Source: Elusimicrobiota bacterium (GTDB taxonomy: Bacteria > Elusimicrobiota > Elusimicrobia > UBA1565 > UBA9628). Taken from it: a stretch of DNA of 64,000 bases. Both the position numbers and the translations under genes were made by a program. This document shows positions 37,012 to 44,614 of this stretch, piece by piece (positions within the stretch are counted from its first letter, which is position 1; each line of letters begins with the position of its first letter). The DNA lies in contig JACQAZ010000004.1 of assembly GCA_016194705.1 (NCBI GenBank), positions 228,820-292,819 on the forward strand, given 5' to 3'. The notes below the pieces were generated by a model that saw only the letters and a list, made by a program, of their open reading frames with translations, made no database searches and was not told the DNA's origin.

Positions 37012-37438
37012 CGTGAACATTTTGGTCCTGCACGGCCCGAACCTGAACCTGCTCGGCGAGCGCGAGCCCGAGGTCTACGGCCGGGCCACCCTCGACGACC
37101 TCAACGCGCTGATCCGCAACCACGGCAAGAAAGCGAAGGCGACGCTCAGAATATTCCAGTCCAACCACGAGGGCGTGCTCATTGAGCTGATCCACAAGCA
37201 CCGCCGCTGGGCGCAAGGGCTGGTCTTCAACCCCGGCGCCTACTCGCACTACTCCTACGCCCTGCGCGACGCCGTCTCGGCGGCGCAGATCCCGACCGTC
37301 GAGGTCCACCTCTCGGACATCCAGAAGCGCGAGGAATTCCGCAAGGTCTCGGTGATAGCGCCCGTCTGCCTCGCCCAGATCTCGGGCAAGGGCGCGAACT
37401 CTTACCTGGAGGCCATGGACCGGCTTTTGCTAGGATAA
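36998..37438 (+). CDS. aroQ: 3-dehydroquinate dehydratase, type II
   Basis: 146 residues. HGPNLNLLGEREPEVYG, QSNHEG, NPGAYSHYSYALRDA and VEVHLSDIQKREEFR are typical of the dodecameric type II enzyme. It dehydrates 3-dehydroquinate, completing the set DAHP synthase, AroB, Q, E, K, A, C in this window. The ATG at 36998 overlaps the previous gene by 14 bases; GTG at 37013, just after that stop, is an equally good start. Confidence 0.93.
   Translation: MTQSSVNILVLHGPNLNLLGEREPEVYGRATLDDLNALIRNHGKKAKATLRIFQSNHEGVLIELIHKHRRWAQGLVFNPGAYSHYSYALRDAVSAAQIPTVEVHLSDIQKREEFRKVSVIAPVCLAQISGKGANSYLEAMDRLLLG
37431..37436 (+). promoter_or_regulatory. Possible leaderless promoter of the REC-kinase gene
   Basis: TAGGAT, six bases, then the ATG at 37443. 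The hexamer overlaps the aroQ stop. Confidence 0.45.
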
Positions 37439-37442
37439 AAAC

Positions 37443-38552
37443 ATGCCTCACAAGATTCTAGTCGTTGAAGACGACATCGCCATCCAGGGCTTCTGCCAGA
37501 CCGTGCTCGAGAGCGCGGGCTTCTCGGTCAAGTCGGTCTCGACCGCGACCGAGGGGCTCAAGAGCTTCCAGGAGGACACCCCCGACATGGTGATCCTCGA
37601 CATCGGGCTTCCCGACGGCAACGGTCTTGATCTCGGCAAGAAGATGGGCCTGGGCCCCGAGTGCGCCGTGTCCTTTCTCTTTTTGACCGCGCGCCAGGAC
37701 CTCAACACGCGCCTGGACTGCTTCCAGAGCGGCGCGCAGGACTACATACAGAAGCCCTTCGCGGTCGAAGAATTGCTCGCGCGCGTCAAGGTCCACCTGA
37801 AGGTCAAGAAATCCCACGACGAGCTCGTCAAAAGGAACTACGAGCTCGAGCTGCGTCAGCGCGCGCGCCAGGACCTGACCGACATGCTCGTCCACGACCT
37901 CAAGGCCCCGCTGACCTCTATTAAAGGAACGCTCGAGCTCATCAAGGCGAGAGGCCTCATTTCGGACGACGCCTACAAGAACCTTTTGGAGTACGCCGGC
38001 ACGGCGGCGGAGTTCATGCTGCTGATGCTCAACGATCTGCTCGACATCGGCCAGGCCGCCACCGTGGGCCTCAAGGCCGAGATCGGGCCGGCGGACATGA
38101 CCTTCATCTTCGACAAGCTCGGCGCCCTCTTCGAGGGCCGCGCGCGCAAGCTCGGCGTGACCCTCGAGCGCCAGATCGCCGCCGATTCCAAGACCCTCGA
38201 CACGGACCAGAACCTCGTCTTCCGGATCTTAGCCAACCTCATCCAGAACGCGCTCAAGGTCTCGGACAAGGGCGGCAAGGTGCAGCTCAGCGCCTCGCGC
38301 AAGGACGGCGTGGCGCGCTTCACGATCGCCGACCGCGGCCCCGGCGTGCCCAGCAAGGACAAGGAGCGCATCTTCGAGAAGTACACGACCACCTCGCGCA
38401 AGATCGTCTCGACCGACTCCGGCTCCGGCGTGGGGCTGACCTTCTGCCGCCTGGCGGCCGCCGCGCTCAAGGGCAAGGTCTGGGTCGATGACCGGCCCGG
38501 CGGCGGCAGCCTCTTCATGCTCGAGTTCCCCATCCCGGCCGCCAAGGCCTGA
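37443..38552 (+). CDS. Response regulator-histidine kinase hybrid (REC then kinase)
   Basis: 369 residues. Residues 1-120 are a receiver domain (VVEDD acidic pocket, phospho-Asp in MVILDIGLPDGNG, Lys in QKPFAVEELLARV). A linker helix follows, then a kinase core: H-box MLVHDLKAPLTSIKGTLELI, N-box LANLIQNALKVSD, G-boxes DRGPGVPSKD and GSGVGLTFCRLA. There is no membrane segment. Its phosphate source is probably another kinase; the sensor-less kinase in the trp operon is a possible but untested partner. Confidence 0.88.
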   Translation: MPHKILVVEDDIAIQGFCQTVLESAGFSVKSVSTATEGLKSFQEDTPDMVILDIGLPDGNGLDLGKKMGLGPECAVSFLFLTARQDLNTRLDCFQSGAQDYIQKPFAVEELLARVKVHLKVKKSHDELVKRNYELELRQRARQDLTDMLVHDLKAPLTSIKGTLELIKARGLISDDAYKNLLEYAGTAAEFMLLMLNDLLDIGQAATVGLKAEIGPADMTFIFDKLGALFEGRARKLGVTLERQIAADSKTLDTDQNLVFRILANLIQNALKVSDKGGKVQLSASRKDGVARFTIADRGPGVPSKDKERIFEKYTTTSRKIVSTDSGSGVGLTFCRLAAAALKGKVWVDDRPGGGSLFMLEFPIPAAKA

Positions 38553-39016
38553 TGCGGCTGTCCTGCCCGGAGATCGTACCGGGCGCGCCGATCCCCAGGC
38601 GGTTTGCGGCCGAGGGCGAGGACCTCTCCCCGCCGCTGTTTTTTTCCGAGGTGCCCGAGACAGCCGCGGAGCTCGCGCTGACCTGCCTCGACCCCGACGC
38701 GCCGGGCGCCGCGGGCGCCGGCTGGACCCATTGGCTGATCTACGGCTTGGCGCCCAAGACGCCGGGTCTGCCCGAGGGCTTGGCGCGCCGTCAGATCGTA
38801 GGCGGAGGAACCCAGGGCCTCAACGGCTGGGGGGCTTTGGGCTGGGGCGGGCCGCTGCCTCCTCCCGGGCCCGCGCACCGCTACATTTTCACGCTGTACG
38901 CGCTCGGTGCGCGGCTCACGCTCGGGCCGGGCTCCACGCTTGAGGCGCTCAAGAAGGCCATGTCGGGCCGCGTCCTGGCCCAGGCGGAGCTCATCGGCCT
39001 CTATCGCAGAGACTAA
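38552..39016 (+). CDS. YbhB/YbcL-type PEBP family protein
   Basis: 154 residues. The phosphatidylethanolamine-binding-protein fold is shown by RRFAAEGEDLSPPL, CLDPDAPG, WTHWLIYGL and HRYIFTLYAL. Bacterial members are small soluble proteins of unclear function; a ligand-binding pocket is conserved. The start overlaps the kinase stop by one base, so the two are cotranscribed. Confidence 0.85.
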   Translation: MRLSCPEIVPGAPIPRRFAAEGEDLSPPLFFSEVPETAAELALTCLDPDAPGAAGAGWTHWLIYGLAPKTPGLPEGLARRQIVGGGTQGLNGWGALGWGGPLPPPGPAHRYIFTLYALGARLTLGPGSTLEALKKAMSGRVLAQAELIGLYRRD

Positions 39017-39023
39017 TCCCGGG

Positions 39024-39065
39024 ATTGTCCATTTTTTCTGCCATATGTCAGAAAAAATGGACAAT
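39024..39065. repeat. 42-bp palindromic repeat, copy C (perfect arms)
   Basis: The 17-base arms ATTGTCCATTTTTTCTG and CAGAAAAAATGGACAAT are exact reverse complements around CCATATGT. It lies eight bases after the PEBP stop and 45 bases before the moxR -35 box. Confidence 0.85.
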
Positions 39066-39110
39066 GTTTTCTGATGGATGAACACCCGCCGGCGGTCAGG
39101 CGCGCGAGCA

Positions 39111-39139
39111 TTGACAAAAAGGCTGATTACCCCAATACT
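39111..39139 (+). promoter_or_regulatory. Consensus-like leaderless promoter of moxR
   Basis: TTGACA (39111-39116), 17 bases, AATACT (39134-39139), six bases, then GTG 39146. This decides the moxR start. Confidence 0.7.
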
Positions 39140-39145
39140 ATTGGT

Positions 39146-40102
39146 GTGACCCCACAGAAAACCGAAGCCGCCTCCACGGCCGGCATACAAAGCCTTGCCG
39201 AGGCGATCAACCAAGTCTTCGTGGGAAAGCCGCAGGTCGTCAAGCTGACTTTGACCACCTTGATCGCCCGAGGGCATCTTCTCATAGAAGACGTGCCCGG
39301 CATCGGCAAGACCTTGCTCGGCGTGGCCCTGGCCCACGCGATCGAGGCGTCGTTTCGCCGCATTCAATTCACCAACGACTTGTTGCCCTCCGACATCCTC
39401 GGCCTCTCGGTGTTCAACCAGCGCGACACGCAGTTCGAGTTCAAGCCCGGGCCGATCTTCTCGCACGTCGTGCTCGCCGACGAGATCAACCGCTCCACGC
39501 CCAAGACGCAGAGCGCGCTGCTCGAGGCGATGAACGACCTGCAGGTGACCATCGACGGCAAGACCCACATTCTGCCCGAGCCCTTCCTCGTGATCGCCAC
39601 GCAAAATCCCGTCGAGTACCACGGCACCTTCCCCCTGCCCGAGGCCCAGCTCGACCGCTTCCTGATGCGCGTGCAGATCGGCTACCCCTCGCCCGACGAG
39701 GCCAAGCGCATATTAAAGGAAAAGGATCTCGCGGCCCGGCTCAAGGCCCTGCGCCCCGCGCTCAAGAAGGACGAGGTGCTGGCCCTGCAGCAGAGAGCCG
39801 ACGAGGTGCGCGTCGAGGAATCCCTGCTCGATTACATCGTCAAGGTCGCCGAGGCCACGCGCGCGCAGAAAAACTTCAAGCTGGGCTTGAGCCCCCGCGG
39901 GGCGCTGGCTCTGGCGCGCGCGGCGCGGGCCTACGCCTTGGTCGACGGGCGAGACTACTGCGTGCCCGACGACGTCAAGGCGGTCGCCGTGCCCGTCATC
40001 GCCCACCGCGTCGTCCTGGACACCTCTCTCTATGGGGTCGCCAGAATCGCCGAGGCCGAGGAGGCGGTGGCCGCCGTCTTGAAGAGCCTCGCGGCGCCCT
40101 AA
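39146..40102 (+). CDS. MoxR-family AAA+ ATPase
   Basis: 318 residues from GTG 39146. Walker A is VPGIGKT, Walker B is VVLADEINRS; sensor-type residues in FLVIATQNPVEY and the PEAQLDRFLMRV segment are typical. MoxR ATPases act as chaperone-like partners of DUF58 and transglutaminase proteins, and exactly those domains are encoded by the next gene. An upstream in-frame ATG at 39074 would add 24 residues, but the promoter lies between the two, so I reject it. Confidence 0.9.
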   Translation: MTPQKTEAASTAGIQSLAEAINQVFVGKPQVVKLTLTTLIARGHLLIEDVPGIGKTLLGVALAHAIEASFRRIQFTNDLLPSDILGLSVFNQRDTQFEFKPGPIFSHVVLADEINRSTPKTQSALLEAMNDLQVTIDGKTHILPEPFLVIATQNPVEYHGTFPLPEAQLDRFLMRVQIGYPSPDEAKRILKEKDLAARLKALRPALKKDEVLALQQRADEVRVEESLLDYIVKVAEATRAQKNFKLGLSPRGALALARAARAYALVDGRDYCVPDDVKAVAVPVIAHRVVLDTSLYGVARIAEAEEAVAAVLKSLAAP

Positions 40103-40106
40103 GCTC

Positions 40107-43100
40107 ATGCGCGAGCTCCTCGACCCGGGAGCGTGGGGCTATTGGCTCTCGAAAGTCCCGTTCCGCGCCTTCGTCTTTCTGGCCGTAGCGGCCCTGGCCG
40201 TTCCCGTGGCGCGGGCCGAGGGGCTGCTCGGCGGCGGATATCGGGGCCGCGGGCAAGGCGATCCCGGGACCAAGACGAGGCTGACCAAGCTCGGGTGGGG
40301 CGTCATCGGCGTGTCCCTGCTGACCTTGATGGCCGCGGGCTCGACGGGCAACAACCTGCTCTATCTTCTGTACGGCGCCTGCGTGGCAAGCCTGCTGGTC
40401 TCGGTCGCGGCGGGCTGGCCGAACCTGCGCGGCGTGAGCGTCGAGCCCGAAGCGCCGGGACAGGTCTTTCGCGGCGCGCAGTTTGCGCTGCGCCTGAGCC
40501 TGCGCCGGGAGGGGCGCTGGCCCGCCTTCGGCCTCGAGGCCGTGCTGGGCGCCTCAAAGGCGGCCGTCGCCGTTCTGCGCGCGGCCCGGCCCGCCGAGGT
40601 CGAGCTCAAGGCCAGGGCCGAGCATCGGGGCTGGAACGACCTTTCGGGCCTCGTGCTCGAGAGCCGGTTTCCCTTCGGCTTGATCGTCTGGCGCAGGCGC
40701 CTGTCCCCGCCCAAGGTCCTGGCCCTGCCCCGCCTGCGCGAGGTCCACGGCGCCTCCGAGGTCCGGGCGCAGTCCCGCTCCTCGGGCCGGCCGACTCTGC
40801 GCAAGGGCTCGGGCGACGAGCTCTACGGCATCCGCGCCTACGACCCGGGCGACGACATCAGGAAGATCAATTGGAAGGTGTCCGCGAAATTGGGCCGGCC
40901 GCTGATCAACGAATTCTGCGAGGCGCAGGACTCCAAGATCACCGTGAGCGTTCCCGCCTCCTCGGGCGAGGACGCGGAACGCCGCATCGAGGAGGCGGCC
41001 TCGGCCTGCCGGTTCTACATAGACAGCGGCGTCGAGGTCCGGCTCGTCACCCCTGAGTCGGAGGTCGATTTCGGCAAGGGTCTTCTGCACCTCGACCGCC
41101 TGCTCGCGGCGCTAGCACTCCTGGGAGACGGCCGCCGCGCGAGGGTCGCGGCGCCGGGCCCCCCGCTCTTCGATCCTCTGCCCGCCGAGAGCGCGGCGCT
41201 GCGGCGCGCGACCTTGGCAACCGCCTTCCTCGTCTACGCCGCGGTCTACCTCGTCGACGACGTCGATTGGCGCGTCTGGGCGCTGATGCTGCCCCTGCTG
41301 CCGCTGGGCCTGCGCGTCCAGGAGACGCGCAGCGCGGTGCTGCCCGACTGGCTCTGGCGGCTCATGTCTCTGTCGGTGCTGGCCTTCACGGTGCTCGTCG
41401 ACTGGCCCGCCCACGGCGTGGTTGTGGCCAACACGCACCTGCTCATGTACCTTCTGGCCAACAGGCTCCTCAACCCTTTCGCGCGCGAGGACCTGCGCCA
41501 GACCTTCTTGATCCTGTTCCTGGCTTTTTTCCTGGTCTCCGGCCTCACCATCAGCCCGTGGTACTTCGCATTCTTCATGGCGTACCTGGCCTTGTGCGCG
41601 TCTTGGCTGTTCCTGGCCGCGGGCCTGGCTTGGGAGCGCCGCAAGGATTGGGCGCCGGCGCTGGCCGGCTGGGGAGCCGCAAGCCTCGCGCTCTCGATCC
41701 TCGTTTTCCTGGCGACCCCGCGCGTCGAGGGCCTGCGCCGGATCAATCCGATCCTGGCCGGGCTCGACAAGTTCCAGGCCAAGGCCTCGGTGACCACGGG
41801 CTTCACCGAGAACATCTCGCTGGGCTGGTTCGGCGAGCTCAAGCGCTCCTCGGCCCGAGTCATGAGAGTCGAGCCGGCCTCTCCGCCGGTCGGCCGGCCC
41901 GGCGCGCTTCGGATCCGCGGGGCGGCCTACGACCTCTTCGACGGGACGAGCTGGAAAAAAGAGCTCGTCGACTTCCGGTACCGCCGCGGCAGGCGCCGAC
42001 AGACCAGCACGGGAGGGCGGGGCTGGGCGCAGCGGCGCGGCAGAGAGCTGCGGCTGCCCACGGACTCCTCGGGCGCGACCGCGGCGTACCGGTTCTCGCT
42101 GTTCCCGATGGGCTTGACGGTCGTGTTCACGGTGGGCTCGCCGTGGTTCGTCGGCGGCATCGACGACAACTCTTATTTCGACTACACCGACAGCCTCTAT
42201 GTCGCGACACCGTATTTTACAGGACTCAAGTACGTCGCCTTCTCCGGGATGGGGCCCAATGGCGCGCGCGTCGGCCTCATCGAGTTCGACGAGAGCCTCA
42301 GGTCGCGCTACCTCGCGCTGCCGCCCGACCCCAACGGACGGCTTCTGGAGCTCTCCAGACAGGCCGTCGGCGCCAGCGTCGGCGACGCCGCCAAGGCCAA
42401 GGCGATCGAGGGCTTCCTGCGCGCCCGCTACGCCTACTCCACCTTCTCCGACAGCCGGGGCCGCTCGCTTTCCTCCTTCCTCTTCGGCACGCGCAAAGGC
42501 AACTGCGAGTACTTCGCCAGCGCGGGCGTGGTGCTCATGCGCGAGGCGGGTATCCCGGCGCGCCTGGTGACGGGATTTCTGGCCGACGACTGGAACGAGT
42601 ACGGCGGGTTCTACGACGTGCGCCAGCGCACGGCGCACGCTTGGGTCGAAGCCTATCTGCCGACGCAGGGCTGGACGACCTTCGACCCCACGCCCACGCA
42701 GAGCGCCTTCTCGTTCTCGGCCGACGCCCTCTCGCGGCGCCTGGAGCGGCTCATCGACGCGGTCCAGGGCGAGTGGTACCGCACCGTCATCGGCTACGAC
42801 CAAAGCTCGCAGCGCAACACCTTCACGCGCATCGGCGTCGCGCTCTCCCTGACGGCGGCCCTGGCGTGGCTGCGCAAGCTTTTCCTGGCGGGAGCGGCCG
42901 CCTGGGCGCTCTGGGGGATCTGGTCGCTCTTGAGGCAGGCACGCGAGCGCCTCGAGCGGGGCCGCCGCCTCGGGCTCTACGGCCGCGCCGAGCAGCTGCT
43001 CCTGCGCGCGGGCCTGCCGCGCCCGGCGCATCTGACCCCGCGCGAGTTCTCCATTGAGGTGCGCGGCCGCAGGCCCGAGCTGGCTGGTCTCTGCGAGCTC

Positions 43101-43202
43101 GCCGAGCTCCATTACCGCGAGCGCTACGCGGGCCTGCCGCTCGAGCCCTCCGAGGCCGCGCGGGCGCAGCGGCTGCTGCGCGAATTGGGTTCCCGGCTGT
43201 GA
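40107..43202 (+). CDS. DUF58 - transglutaminase (TgpA-like) fusion membrane protein
   Basis: 1031 residues. Residues 1-365 are a DUF58 protein: two N-terminal helices, then GSGDELYGIRAYDPGDDIRK near 233. Residues 370-560 contain about eight helices like TgpA/DUF3488. Then comes an extracytoplasmic transglutaminase domain with a full triad: Cys800 (RKGNCEYFAS), His844 (RTAHAWVEAYLP) and Asp860 (TTFDPTP). A late membrane helix and a DUF4129-like tail end it. DUF58 and TgpA are usually separate neighbouring genes with MoxR; here they are one chain. Probably a cell-envelope enzyme; substrate unknown. Confidence 0.85.
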   Translation: MRELLDPGAWGYWLSKVPFRAFVFLAVAALAVPVARAEGLLGGGYRGRGQGDPGTKTRLTKLGWGVIGVSLLTLMAAGSTGNNLLYLLYGACVASLLVSVAAGWPNLRGVSVEPEAPGQVFRGAQFALRLSLRREGRWPAFGLEAVLGASKAAVAVLRAARPAEVELKARAEHRGWNDLSGLVLESRFPFGLIVWRRRLSPPKVLALPRLREVHGASEVRAQSRSSGRPTLRKGSGDELYGIRAYDPGDDIRKINWKVSAKLGRPLINEFCEAQDSKITVSVPASSGEDAERRIEEAASACRFYIDSGVEVRLVTPESEVDFGKGLLHLDRLLAALALLGDGRRARVAAPGPPLFDPLPAESAALRRATLATAFLVYAAVYLVDDVDWRVWALMLPLLPLGLRVQETRSAVLPDWLWRLMSLSVLAFTVLVDWPAHGVVVANTHLLMYLLANRLLNPFAREDLRQTFLILFLAFFLVSGLTISPWYFAFFMAYLALCASWLFLAAGLAWERRKDWAPALAGWGAASLALSILVFLATPRVEGLRRINPILAGLDKFQAKASVTTGFTENISLGWFGELKRSSARVMRVEPASPPVGRPGALRIRGAAYDLFDGTSWKKELVDFRYRRGRRRQTSTGGRGWAQRRGRELRLPTDSSGATAAYRFSLFPMGLTVVFTVGSPWFVGGIDDNSYFDYTDSLYVATPYFTGLKYVAFSGMGPNGARVGLIEFDESLRSRYLALPPDPNGRLLELSRQAVGASVGDAAKAKAIEGFLRARYAYSTFSDSRGRSLSSFLFGTRKGNCEYFASAGVVLMREAGIPARLVTGFLADDWNEYGGFYDVRQRTAHAWVEAYLPTQGWTTFDPTPTQSAFSFSADALSRRLERLIDAVQGEWYRTVIGYDQSSQRNTFTRIGVALSLTAALAWLRKLFLAGAAAWALWGIWSLLRQARERLERGRRLGLYGRAEQLLLRAGLPRPAHLTPREFSIEVRGRRPELAGLCELAELHYRERYAGLPLEPSEAARAQRLLRELGSRL

Positions 43203-44614
43203 AGGATCGCCGCCTCGAGACCGGACTGATCCTGGCCTTGGTTCTGGCCGTCTACGCGGCGGTCCTGTCGGCGCCCCCGCCGCCGATCGACCAGGGCTTT
43301 CTTGCGGCCGGCGCCGCGCTTGAGGGGCTGTTCTCCACCCGCTATTTCCAGCTCACGGGGGAGGCGACCTACCAGCCGCTGGTCACTTTGCTGCATGCCC
43401 TGAGCGCGTCCGCGCCCAGCCTCCACCGCTTCGTCGTCGTGCTGGTCCATGGGCTCAACGCCTGCCTGCTCTGCGCCTTGGCCCGGCGGCTGGGCTTGGG
43501 CGGCCGCGCGAGCCTGCTGGCCGGCCTTCTACTCGCCTGGTTTCCTCCGGCCACCGAAGCCGTCGCGGTGCCGGCCTTCGCCGGGCATGTCCTGGGCCTG
43601 GCCTTCGCGCTCGGCTGCGTCTTGTGCGGGCTCAAGGCTTTGGAGAGCGAGCGCCGGGAAAGCCGCTGGCTCATCGCCTCCTGCTGCTGCTTCATGCTGG
43701 GCTTGCTGTGCAAGGAGACCGTCGTGATCACGCCCGCCTTGCTGGCCGCCTGCTGGGCCTGCGACGTCCGCCGCGCGCCTTGGCGCCGAGCCGCGCGGCT
43801 TGGCGCCGGCTTGGCGGTCTTGGGCGGCGCTTATCTTTGCTGGCGCTTCGCAGCCCTCGAGCCCCCGCGGCTGGCCGCTCCCTACCGCGCCGACTGGATG
43901 CTCTCGTTGGGCTGGTACGCGCGCATGCTGCTCTGGCCCTGGCCGTTGTGCTTCGAGCACGCGGGCCTCTCGCCCGGCTTGACGGCGTTCGCGGGCCTCT
44001 TCGTGCTCGTAGGCGCCGCGCTGGCCCTGCGCCCGCCGCTGTTCTTGGGCTGGCTCTGGATGGCGCTCGAGCTTCTCCCGTATCTTCACATCGTCCCGTT
44101 CGCGCACACCAGCCCCGTGGCCGACCGCTATCTCTACGCCGCGGCCTGCGGCTTCTGCCTGCTCCTGTGCTCCGTGCTCGACCGGCGCGCAGGCCGCGCG
44201 GCGCTGCTTGTCTTGGCGCTCTGCTGGGGGACGATGACGCTGCGGCGAGGGCTGCTTTTCTCGAGCGACGCCTTGGTGTGCGAGCAGACGGCCGGCTGCG
44301 CTCCGGGGAGCGTCGCGGCCCAGGTCATGCTCGGCGACTCCCAGCTTCGACATGGGAAGAACGGCGAGGCCAAGCGGAGCTTCGAGCGCGCCTTGGATCT
44401 CGACCCGAACTCCCCCGTGTCTTGGAGCAACCTTGCGGTGGCCGACTACCTGATCGGCGATTTCGACGGCGCGCTAGCGGCGTTTCGTAAGTCGCTGGCG
44501 ATATCGGACGATCCGGCCGTGCGCGCCAACCTCGAGGCCGCGCTTGCGGGGATGAGGAAGGCCCCTACATCTGGTCGGGCGCCGAGACGCCGAGCAGCGA
44601 GAGGCCCTCCCTGA
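43199..44614 (+). CDS. Multi-pass membrane protein with two C-terminal TPRs
   Basis: 471 residues from GTG 43199, which overlaps the previous stop. About ten helices are followed by a short TPR pair (SFERALDLDPNSPVSWSNLAVAD, 2 units). It resembles a shortened TMTC-like protein (VADRYLYAAACGF corresponds to ADRYSYLACLPF of the paralogue at 54118), but the first acidic loop WDD is replaced by PPIDQG. The last 17 residues, basic and Pro-rich, lie over the end of argS on the other strand, a 50-base convergent overlap. Confidence 0.65.
   Translation: MKDRRLETGLILALVLAVYAAVLSAPPPPIDQGFLAAGAALEGLFSTRYFQLTGEATYQPLVTLLHALSASAPSLHRFVVVLVHGLNACLLCALARRLGLGGRASLLAGLLLAWFPPATEAVAVPAFAGHVLGLAFALGCVLCGLKALESERRESRWLIASCCCFMLGLLCKETVVITPALLAACWACDVRRAPWRRAARLGAGLAVLGGAYLCWRFAALEPPRLAAPYRADWMLSLGWYARMLLWPWPLCFEHAGLSPGLTAFAGLFVLVGAALALRPPLFLGWLWMALELLPYLHIVPFAHTSPVADRYLYAAACGFCLLLCSVLDRRAGRAALLVLALCWGTMTLRRGLLFSSDALVCEQTAGCAPGSVAAQVMLGDSQLRHGKNGEAKRSFERALDLDPNSPVSWSNLAVADYLIGDFDGALAAFRKSLAISDDPAVRANLEAALAGMRKAPTSGRAPRRRAARGPP

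Noticed and set aside
27911..39065. CRISPR-like array from the three 42-bp repeats
   Set aside because: The copies are 5-6 kb apart with genes between them; there are no regular spacers and no cas genes.
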